A stretch of DNA of 20,251 nucleotides from Sphacelaria rigidula (lineage: Eukaryota > Phaeophyceae > Sphacelariales). Where the stretch lies: the NCBI GenBank assembly GCA_964200075.2, contig CAXNAA020000552.1, positions 1-20,251 of the forward strand, written 5' to 3'. Below, piece by piece: positions 8,514 to 16,234 of the stretch. Each line of letters opens with the position of its first letter. Position 1 is the stretch's first letter. A program made the position numbers and the translations under genes. The notes under the pieces are model-generated. The model was not told where the DNA came from, did no database searches, and saw nothing but the letters and a program-made list of their open reading frames with translations.

Positions 8514-9205
8514 AACAATCAATTGTCAAGAATGGGGTTGAACGCGAAAATGAGGTTCAAACGGCATGAAATGGTGCCGAACAGTTACACCAAGGGAAAG
8601 CATCTTCCACCCAAACAATCTGTAGCACTTTAGCAGGTGTGGATGGGTGCACGGAACGAATGCGGCGTAAACGCGTGTCGATGACGATACCACCGGAAGA
8701 GCAACGGCGGAGAGGAAGCTCTTCGTCCACGTTCTTTGTGTGTCCTCGTTCGGTGGTTCCCAATCGCTCGAGAGATTGGCATTTGTTACCAGCAAACACT
8801 CAATATTCAATGTGCCGGCAAATCGTATAATATTGCTGCACAGCCTCCCAAAGAACATTGGGGTACCGAGGGGTGTCGCCTCTTGCCTGTGGAGCTCACC
8901 AATGCGAAGATCGATTTCTCTCTGTCCCTCTTTTTGGACAGGATGCGCCTCTGTGCGCTGCAGAACACGTCGTTGAAAAAGCAGGGCAGATTTCCCGTCA
9001 CCGCTACTGTTCTTTGTCACACACATGCCAGCGTTGCGGCAATAAGAGATCCAACCGCAACTTGGGGGGAGTGTTATTCATCGTTGATTTTTCCCGACAT
9101 GTGTACTTGTGCGTGCGCGACTAGGACAAGGCCATGCTACACGCCAGTTGGGGGGATGTATGATATATCAAACACTTCTGGAGACCTTCTTGTCATGTGG
9201 AGTGA
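8514..9205 (+). mobile_element. family X repeat, copy 3
   Basis: It starts AACAATCAATTGTC followed by TGGGGTTGAAC (8533-8543) and TGAGGTTCAA (8551-8560), the same terminus as copy 2 in opposite orientation. Plus-strand translation gives VDDDTTGRATAERKLF (from about 8677), LLHSLPKNIGVPRGVAS, then in a neighbouring frame TNAKIDFSLSLFLDRMR and later TRTRPCYTPVGGMYDISNT. Each has a counterpart in copy 2. It lacks the roughly 270-bp segment of copy 2 with splice-like sites. Similarity ends near GACCTTCTTG at about 9190-9200. No matching right terminus lies before the copia element at 9355. The product is unknown, and the frame is broken. Confidence 0.65.
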
Positions 9206-9354
9206 AAACAGATACCTCTGGCGGTGACCAAACTATTGCAGGCGTGACCCAACATAGGGGTGCCGCCATGCTGTAATCTGGAGCACCCGTTGCGTGGGTG
9301 TGTGTGTTTTTCCAAACCTTGCACACGTCGGACAGATCAGGTCATGTCAGATCG

Positions 9355-9936
9355 TGAAAGAACGTGGAAATTCTTCATGTGGCGTGATATCTCGAGAAGA
9401 TGCACAGGGCTAGCACGAGGTGGCGGTAAAGCACGGTTGCTTGTCGAAAATACTGATATTGGAAATTGGCGCTGGTGTGGCCGAGAATCTCAGTGAAGAG
9501 GGTGAAGGCGAAAGATAGAATGGTAGGGTGTGGGAGCAACCCGCGAGTACCCTCGGGTCAATGCGCTACGCTAAGTTGTTGCTTATGGGAATATTCTTAC
9601 TTCTGAGAATCCTAGGGTTTTACATTAACCCTACAGAGTTCTAGAGAAGAAAGGAAAGAAAACCCTAGAACTTTACATTAAACCGACAGAGCCGGAAGTT
9701 CCGCTAACAATCTTAGAATTGTTGCAATCCTCTAAGGATGCGGAGGTTGTAGAGTGATGCTACGGTAGGGGTACAGAAATAATTTCTGAGGTTAAAATTG
9801 TTAGGAGCCCCTGAACCAGACAAAATTTCGCGAAAAAAGTGCACCCCTACCGTAGCATTGCTCTGTACTGCTATTTACCCGATATGAGCGACTATCGAGA
9901 AAACAGACTGATAGCAAATCTGCCTATATCGATGAA
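9355..9936 (-). repeat. 3' LTR of copia element (carries a MITE)
   Basis: It begins TGAAAGAACGTGG on the plus strand, as the other LTR does at 15773. It follows that copy closely to GATAGCAAATCTGC near 9923; the last dozen bases have diverged (the partner ends TGTTATAACA), so the end is approximate. The MITE at 9752-9863 interrupts it. Both LTRs contain an internal 53-base near-duplication around TTTACATTAA (9619 and 9672), each part ending in ACAGAG. Confidence 0.88.
9752..9863. mobile_element. 112-bp MITE with GAGTGATGC termini, copy 2
   Basis: Termini GAGTGATGCTACGGTAGGGG and, inverted, GAGCAATGCTACGGTAGGGG differ at two positions. The insertion is flanked by TGTA on both sides (9748-9751 and 9864-9867). 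The partner LTR at about 16166-16172 has the uninterrupted site with a single TGTA, so element length and a 4-bp target duplication are read directly. It is noncoding, and related to the 244-bp element at 7535 by its termini and AATTGTTAGG interior. Confidence 0.92.
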
Positions 9937-10043
9937 TGCTACGGAGTGCGCCCCCGTGACGGAAGTTTTCTACAGAGAATACTAAATATGCACGCTGACG
10001 AATATTATAACCGATGCCCTGACCGTCCGAAGAAAAAAGAAGG

Positions 10044-10167
10044 AAAGGCGAAGCAAAAATACTCAGAATGCAGCCGTCTTTACGCTACACACAAAACGTG
10101 GTAGAAAAGGCGAAGCAAAAATACTCATGATACAGACGTCGTTACGCTACGTACACAAAAAGTAGAA
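10044..10167. repeat. 62-bp direct tandem duplication in copia 3' region
   Basis: AAAGGCGAAGCAAAAATACT starts at 10044 and again at 10106. The two units stay alignable over their 62 bases, with about a dozen differences. It lies between the end of RNase H and the 3' LTR, in element DNA that codes for nothing I can recognise. Confidence 0.85.
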
Positions 10168-10192
10168 CCACGAAGAAAAGCTGTAGAAGTCC

Positions 10193-11644
10193 TCAAGTTG
10201 AAAAATGGTGTCGTGGTAGCTTGTCCTGCTGGAGGTCTGTCCCCCTGAGGACGGCCGCAAGCATTGCCGTGAAGAGAAGCCTAGCCAAGAACTTGGTGAG
10301 GATGCCGCTGAGCTGACCCTTCGTGAAGACGTGGTCGATGGTGATCTTGTCTTCGGTGATATAATCTCGAAGGCCGGCGAACCTGATCGCGAGATCTTTA
10401 TTGCTCCTGCTGTTGTACGAGCCTTCTCCCGCGAGTAGTAGGGTGCCCTTGTTGTCGCAAAATATGCGGGCGCTACGGAAGGTCCTCCATCCGAGCTCTT
10501 CGAGGATGCCGCACAGGTAAAGGGCTTGTTTTGCGCAAGAGCTCATGGTAATCAGCTCCGCTTCGGTGGTAGATTGGGCTGAGATTTTCTGAACGCTAGC
10601 CGAGAAGTGTATGACACCCCCAGCAAAGAAGTAGATTCCTCCCGATGTAGACCTAGCCTTTTCCGGGTCGCCCGTGCTTTAAGAGGCGTCACAGAACCCG
10701 GTGAGCTCGAAGCTGCTGTTCCGGCTGTAGGTGATGTGAAGGTCAGGGGTGTCGCGCAGGTATCGCGGAATGCGTTTCACGGCCCCGATGTGTACTCAGG
10801 TTGCCTTGCCCATGAACCGTGTTGCCTGTGACGCTACGAAGCAGATGTTCACGCGGGTACACGGGTACAGGGAGATGAGAGACCCCACGATGCTCTGGTA
10901 GTCGGGGGTGTCATCCTTGTCAAGCGGCACGCTGCCTTCGGGCTACGCCGTTAGCTCGTTGCCGATTCCAGGTGTGTGCACTGCGTTGCAGTTGGACATG
11001 CCGCACGTTTTCATTAGCGGCAATACGTAGGGCATGCTGACGGTGCCGAGTTGCTTGTCCTGGATGATGTCGATCCCCAAGATTCTAGTGGCATCGCCAA
11101 AATCTATCATAGAAAACTTGTCCATGAGTGTTTCCAGGATTTTGGCCACGATTGCGGAATTGGGTCCGGTGATGAGGAGGTCGTCCACGTACAGAGAGAG
11201 AATGATGTAGTCGTCTCCGGTGCCCTTGACGTATACGCACGCGTTGCTCACGTTCGGTTTGAAGCCAAGTGCTCGCAGATCGTCAATGGTGCTGTTCCAT
11301 GCTTTTGGTGACAGCCGCAGCCCGTAGATGGACTTGTGCAGTTGCATGATGAGCGGTTGCCCCCGCGAGTTCTTCTTTTCGAACCCGGGTGTCTGCCGCA
11401 TGTAGACTTCCTCCTCGAGCTTCCCGTTGAGAAATGCCGTAGAGAAGTCCATGGCTGAGACGCTCCATCCGTCGGCAGCAGCGATGGCAAGAAGCAGACG
11501 TTGACTCTCGATACGGCAGACCGGCGCAAGTGTGTTGCCGCAGTTGCTGCCGTGCCTCTGCGACCAGCCCGTTCCGGCGATTCTGCCTTGAAATCGCCCA
11601 TCCATTTTTACCTTGAATACTCAGCGTGAGCCGATGATGCTATG
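10193..11644 (-). pseudogene. copia reverse transcriptase and RNase H, broken
   Basis: The protein part starts just after the nested insertion (SIIGSR at about 11640, then a TGA where Trp is expected, then VFKVKMDGRFQGR). RT motifs present: CRIESQRLLLAIAAADGWSV, AMDFSTAFLNGKLEEEVYM with the first catalytic Asp at 11447-11449, SIYGLRLSPKAWN and LYVDDLLITG with the YVDD Asp pair at 11180-11185. The 11605-10943 stretch ends in a TAG at 10943-10945; the same protein continues with DDTPDYQSIVGSLI, a frame change near 10800, YLRDTPDLHITYS and a TAA at 10679-10681. RNase H follows with GGIYFFAGGVIHFSASVQKI, QSTTEAELITM and ARIFCDNKGTLLLA, ending near 10193. RT acidic residues survive but the frame does not. 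Confidence 0.9.
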
Positions 11645-12053
11645 TGTTACGGCGGGTATCGGCTATATATGTGCAGTAGGTTTTATTCCATTCGCATATT
11701 GGTGTTGTGTTGCATTTTGGCGGGCCCCTGGCCCCCCACAACTTTCAGCTACCCAGTCACTGTCGTTTAGCTACCCAGTAGCAGCACCTAATAACAAAAG
11801 CTATCAGTCAACACTTGGAGGTAACTCGCTTGCAAGCAAGTCAAGAGCACTTCCCTGCACGTGAAAGTGAGTCTATGTTATGCATTATGATTTAGTGCTG
11901 GTTTGGACTCGAGGGTCTGTGAGCCACGAGCTGGAGAGTTACTCCACTCGACTGCACTTATTCATTACGGCCGGCCGCTTGCTTATTGCAACCCCCGGCC
12001 CGGTGTGTTCCTTTAGAGTGATACCCACGTAACTTCGTGGCCAGTCCATCACA
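11645..12053. mobile_element. 409-bp TG...CA insertion in copia pol (solo-LTR-like)
   Basis: The segment starts TGTTACGGCGGGTATC and ends CCATCACA, and is flanked by TATG on both sides (11641-11644 and 12054-12057). Outside the duplication the copia protein resumes exactly: VPPGH on the integrase side and SIIGSR on the RT side. The ends follow the TG...CA rule of LTRs, and GGAATAAAA plus TATATA sequences near one end fit an LTR, so a solo LTR is one reading. The other is a short inverted-repeat element, because GTTACG-GGGTATC recurs inverted about 20 bases inside the far end. No coding region is seen. Confidence 0.75.
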
Positions 12054-13601
12054 TATGGCCTGGAGGAACTGCCTTCGGAGGGACCAGCTCGAAAACCTGG
12101 AGGTAGATGAAGCTCTGGTGCTCCTTCCGGGCGGCCGTCAGCCATTCCACAGAGTGAGGCGAGGCTTACCTCCTTGAAGGTGTTAGTTACAGGGATGGCC
12201 ACTGGAGAAGTGACCTTGTGTAGGTCCACAACGCTGATGTAGTGACTCACTTGTTGCATTAGCGAGTACGACTCTTGGCGTGCAGCGAAGTCCACGGCAA
12301 GCGCCAGCTTGGTTAGGGCCGGATAGAGAAAAATTCTTCGCGGCGGTAGCCGCGGGTTTAGGTGATGATGATGTTGCCGATCGTAGTTGCCGCGTAGAGC
12401 CGAGCGGTGCTTCGTTCGAGTTGTCTGCTGCGTCCAACTTGCTGATGCCGTTGAAAAAGTGGCCGTTGGTGTTGTCGTTGATGATACTGTCATCGGCATT
12501 GTTGCTGTCCAGCGCGACGTCCTCATAGATTGGGTCGTCGCTATCATCTTGCCCCCGAGCGCCGGTTGTGGTGTAAACAGCGACCGGCGGCGTCTCTATG
12601 AAAGTGACGTTGCGGGTGCTGATGACTTGCCCTGTGTGGCGGTCATAGATTCGGGAGGTAGGCTTATCGTTGTCGTAGCCGATAAGAACTCCTTCGCGCG
12701 CCCTAGGTTCTAGCTTGCGTAGATGCCCCTCATGGTGGACGAAGGCACGCGCCCCGATGGTGCGGAGGAAGGATCGATCGGCGTGCTTGCCGAACATCCT
12801 GTAGTAGGGGGTGCTCCCGCCAATAGTTTTGTTCGGCGGGCGGTTGAGGAGAAAAACGTAGTGGCCGCCATATTCCCCCAGAGGGACTTTGAAACCGCTG
12901 CGCCATTGAGAACGTCACCGGACCACGTCCATGATTGTGCGCCCGTCGCGCTCGCTGAGGCCAGCTTGCTCCGGCGTATTGGGCGAGCTGAACTGTTGGA
13001 AGATCACGGTGGACTTGTAGTACTCGCCGTAATAGCCGGCGATAAATTCGCCGCCACCGTCGGCCCATAGGTGCTGAGTTCGAAGTCCCAGCGGTATAGC
13101 CAAGTCTTGCACTTATTTGACGAGGATTGTGAGCGCTTTATCCTTGGTGAAAATGAAGTAGACGGCTTTGAGCTTGCTGTAGTGGTCGGAGTACTTCGTC
13201 ATGTACCTGAAGTTTCCACGCACCGGGGGCGTCACGGGTTCCAATAGGTTCGTACCGACCGATTGCAGCCTTTCGGAGATGATGGTTGAACCCGGCTTGT
13301 TTCGAATCAGCTGTCTGACGCCCTTGTTGATTTGGCAAACCTCGCTCGAGGTCAGCGAGTCGGTAAACTGAACACCCGTCTCCGCGATGTCCCGCGCCAC
13401 CGACACAGTGCGCTCGGTGGGATCTCCCAGGCGCTGGTGCCACGTGTTTGCCCCCACCGCCGGCATGCCGGTAGCCGGTTGCACCGGCAAAGGGGAAGTT
13501 AAAGTGGCTGGCAACCCCGACGTGGCCGTCAGTGCCGGCGTTGTTGCTGTGGAAGCTCTAGATGCCGCTGTGGCCCCGCTACGAATTAGACGTGAGGCCA
13601 C
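12054..13601 (-). pseudogene. copia GAG-pre-integrase and integrase, broken
   Basis: On the minus strand the first part shows NTWHQRLGDPTERTVSVARD and VCQINKG (13470-13320), the zinc-binding pre-integrase domain. The core follows. The expected first catalytic Asp is Asn in SVGTNLLEPV (codon 13248-13250); the second is present in LWADGGGEF (13059-13061) and Glu in GLSERDGRT (12951-12953), with 35 residues between them (DD35E). A TAA near 13110 and frame changes near 12910 interrupt it. The C-terminal half keeps FGKHADRSFLRTIGARAFVH, KLEPRAREGVLIGYDND and STRNVTFIETPP. Near 12290-12054 frames switch again before EWLTAARKEHQSF and FELVP, next to the nested insertion. Missing Asp and stops make it inactive. 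Confidence 0.9.
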
Positions 13602-13605
13602 TGCT

Positions 13606-13615
13606 NNNNNNNNNN
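13606..13615. other. assembly gap of 10 N
   Basis: Ten N characters lie between the protease tail and the pre-integrase domain of the copia element. The true length here is unknown, so continuity of the reading frame across it cannot be judged. Confidence 1.
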
Positions 13616-13619
13616 TCCG

Positions 13620-14139
13620 ATCGGCAGTGTATGTCCAGAGATGACTCTAGTTGGAGAGGCTGCCTGCGCACGGGTCTTTATTGAAGGGGCTAGCTTGAGA
13701 TCGAGATAATCGATAGCGGGGCAGTCGATATGTTTTCGAAGTAGAATCTCGAACAGTGCGACGTCCAAGTATGACTGCTTGGCGACAACCGTGTTAACCC
13801 ACTTTGAGTGCCGCCGTGCCTCCCGAAAGCAGGTGACGCCCTAGCCCCGGTACGTTTACGGCCGGCAAGTAGATGTTATAGGTCGTGCCGCGGTCGTCGA
13901 TGGCGCTCACGGTGACAGTGGCCATGCTGACTCCGGCGAGAGTGTTGTTGCCGGCAACGACGATCGTCACCGGCGGGTCGAGCCGGTTGAAGTCGGACAT
14001 GCGCGATTCGATATCTCTAATGAGGTGGCTGTCGACGAAGTGTGACGAAGCTCCGCAGTCCGACGCCATGGTGAACTGGATTGGGTCTGGGTCTGGTGTC
14101 GAAGAGCTGGCTGCCAGGAAAGAGTAGCCAATGCCGGAC
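13620..14139 (-). pseudogene. copia aspartic protease and linker
   Basis: The frame ending at 13794 contains IQFTMASDCGASSHFVDSHL (about 14080-14020). DCGA stands where copia-type proteases normally have DSGA, so the active-site Ser is Cys while Asp is kept. VTIVVAGNNTLAGVS and the C-terminal LPAVNVPGLGRHLLSGG are typical of the rest of the domain. The frame stops at about 13794-13797, and a shifted frame carries on with YLDVALFEILLRKHIDCPAI and TRVISGHTLPIG up to the N gap. The protease frame differs from that of gag upstream; the change coincides with a run of 15 G at 14140-14154. Confidence 0.82.
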
Positions 14140-15569
14140 GGGGGGGGGGGGGGGTACGGGGGCGGAATGTAGATTGTTATACGGTTTAGTCGTCGCTGAT
14201 GGCGCGGGCGTAGCCGCTGCCGCTGGAGCTGGGGGTGAAGCTGTTGCTGTAGTCGTACAGCCCACGGTGACAGCCGGGTTGGTCTGTCCTGAGTTCGATC
14301 TTCCGCCACTCCGACGTCCGTTATTGTTGCCGCGGTTCCGGCCTCCGCCACCGCCGCCGCCGGCGTTGTTGTTGTGGTTGTTGCTGTTGCTGTTGCTGTT
14401 GTTGTTGTTGTGGTTGTGGTTGTTGTTGTTGTTGTTGTTGTTGTTATTGTTGTCGTCGTCGCCACCATTGCGACTGGCTCCGTCGGTCCCGTTAGAGCCG
14501 TCGTTCTTTTGCCGTTGCTGCTTCATGCAGTCGACGTTGTCGTGGAGATGCGTTACGTGGTAGCTGCACGACAAGTTGCTTCTCCGGCCAGATGTGGATG
14601 GCGAGCCAGCGTCGTGATCGTTTTGCAGGATGAAGTAGGATGATTTCTTGTGTCTAGGCCTATTGCAGTGATCGCACATGCCCCGAAACGATGGAGTCGC
14701 CGTCATAGCGGACTCGCGCCATTTTGTGCGCGATGGCGCCGACGATTCACCGCGCGCCACGCGATTGGCGAACATGTTCCGAGCAGTGATCTCGATCTCT
14801 TTAAGCGTTATCTCGGGATCCCTCTCCGCCGCACAGCGAAGTGTCTCGTACTCACCAATCAGGCCCTCGAGAATGAGATCCTGCATGCGGGCGTCCGATA
14901 CGGGCTCGTTGATCTGCTCGAGCTCGTCCCGCTTTTGATGCATGGCCAGGATGTACTCGTACGGGTCTTGATCGGGCGCCTTAGCATAATCAAAATGCGC
15001 CGTCGTTGTGAGGAAAAAATGAGGGGTGCGTTTTGTTTAGAGCAGTCTACGCGGCTTGACCGTTCGGCTTTTGACCCTCGCGCGCGGCAAGGATACTTAT
15101 GAAGCTGTTGGTCGCTCCCTTGGTGGACAGCAGGAGGATGCTGAAGAGCTGCCTGTTATAACCATCCCAAGCGTCAAAATCTGATTAGTTGCTAATCGAC
15201 GGATGGGTGAACAGGTCGTCGGTAAGGATTGTTGGCGTGGGGATTTCCGTGAATCGCCCGCCGGGCAGGCCGCCCTCAGCTCCGATGGCCTCGGTTCTTC
15301 CGGTCCTCCCGAAGTAAGCGCTGGCGCCGGTGTCGCCTTCTGAGCCTCTCGTCCTGCGGGTTGAGACGGTTGGGCTGGTCGCAGTCCTGCAGAATCCTGC
15401 GCTCGTGAGTGACGGCGGGGCGAGACTGGCCGTCCAGAATCCAAGACTTTTCGCGATGACGAAAGTCAGCCGTTGCGCGGAGTGTCCTCCGCCACGGCAC
15501 GAAGTGGTGACCATCGAACTTGCCGATGTTCCTGATGAGTTGACAAGCCGCCGAAGTGGACTCTCCCAT
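14140..15569 (-). pseudogene. copia gag with Asn-rich tract, broken
   Basis: A Met at 15569 opens MGESTSAACQLIRNIGKFDG, followed by FVPWRRTLRATADFRHREK, the start of a copia-type gag. The frame then changes; FDAWDGYNRQLFSILLLSTK is at about 15160-15100 and a TAG near 15040 interrupts. From about 14990 a long open stretch holds DYAKAPDQDPYEYILAMHQK, EYETLRCAAERDPEITLKEI and the nucleocapsid. Zinc knuckle CDHCNRPRHKKSSY has Tyr (14635-14637) in place of the last Cys. A second cluster CSYH...HDNVDC follows, then an Asn/Gly/Ser tract and a Pro-rich C-terminus. The particle protein is not functional. Confidence 0.85.
14365..14462. repeat. GTT/AAC trinucleotide tract coding poly-Asn
   Basis: The plus strand reads mostly GTT with some GTG, GCT and GTC. 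In the copia gag frame on the minus strand this gives runs of Asn broken by His, Ser and Asp. It is preceded by a Gly-rich stretch from CCG/GCC repeats. In other frames it makes poly-Val or poly-Leu shadow reading frames. Confidence 0.9.
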
Positions 15570-15754
15570 GACAGGCACTGGCGGTTGAACTAGAAGCAGT
15601 CGAAGATGGAGATGGTCTCTCGCCGAAGTTGTTCTAGACGAAAGTCTCTGGGGAAATGCGGTGGTCCTCGGAGGTTCTCCCTCGGAGGTGCTCCCTCGGA
15701 GGATGTGGCTTGAAGTGACAGACCTAGAAAAACGTCGATGCGATTTGCTGATCA

Positions 15755-15772
15755 AGGTCGAGACTCATAACC
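15755..15772 (-). promoter_or_regulatory. copia primer-binding site, half-tRNA-Met type
   Basis: Directly inside the 5' LTR the element strand reads GGTTATGAGTCTCGACC. Its complement GAGACTCATAACC matches the anticodon loop and 3' stem start of initiator tRNA-Met (CUCAUAACC in yeast, anticodon CAU) over nine contiguous bases. Drosophila copia and yeast Ty5 are primed from the same internal part of tRNA-Met rather than from its CCA end. No CCA-type site (TGG...) is present. The assignment rests on a short match. Confidence 0.65.
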
Positions 15773-16229
15773 TGAAAGAACGTGGAAATTCTTCATGCGG
15801 CGTGATATCTCGAGAAGATGCACAGGGCCAGCACGAGGTGGCGGCAAAGCACAGTTGCTTGTCGAAAATACTGATATTGGAAATTGGCGCTGGTGTGGCC
15901 GAGAATCTCAGTGAAGAGAGTGAAGACGAAAGATGGAACGAGAGGGTATGGGAGCAACCCACGAGTACCCTCGGATCAATGCGCTACGCTAAGTTGTTGC
16001 TTATGGGAATATTCTTACTTCTGAGAATCCTAGGGTTTTATATTAACCCCACAGAGTCCTAGAACAAAGAAATGAGAATCTTAGAACCTTGCACTAACCC
16101 GACAGAGCCGGAAGCTCTGCTAACAATCTTAGAATTGTTGCAATCCTCTAAGGATGCGGAGGTTGTACTGCTATTTAATATGGGCGACTATCGAGAAAAC
16201 AGACCGATAGCAAATCTGCTGTTATAACA
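15773..16229 (-). repeat. 5' LTR of copia element
   Basis: 457 bases from TGAAAGAACG to TTATAACA on the plus strand (TGTTATAACA on the element strand), obeying TG...CA. It is the intact partner of the LTR at 9355. It shows the uninterrupted GGTTGTACTGC site into which the MITE jumped in the other copy. A plus-strand reading frame of 133 codons across it is not a gene. Confidence 0.92.
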
Positions 16230-16234
16230 AATCG

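Larger units (their letters stand above)
9355..16229 (-). mobile_element. degenerate Ty1/copia LTR retrotransposon with nested insertions
   Basis: Two direct repeats (9355-about 9936 and 15773-16229) enclose, on the minus strand, gag, protease, GAG-pre-integrase, integrase, RT and RNase H. Integrase before RT is the Ty1/copia order. The flanks are GATCG (9350-9354) and AATCG (16230-16234), a 5-bp target duplication with one change. A half-tRNA-type primer site abuts the right LTR. LTRs agree by eye at roughly 90-95% outside the insertion, so the copy is not recent. Two younger elements are nested in it (9752-9863 and 11645-12053) and a scaffold gap lies at 13606-13615. All genes carry stops or frameshifts. 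Confidence 0.92.

Noticed and set aside
9612-9633. Telomere-like AACCCTA
   Set aside because: A single inverted pair TAGGGTT/AACCCTA within the LTR, present in both LTRs; not a telomeric array.
11613-11864. Small hydrophobic plus-strand protein
   Set aside because: It lies within the 409-bp noncoding insertion, starts outside its boundary, and has no homolog I recognise.
14081-14643. Long plus-strand frames rich in Leu or Val
   Set aside because: They are the complement of the Asn/Pro-coding part of copia gag; the composition comes from the GTT and GCC repeats.
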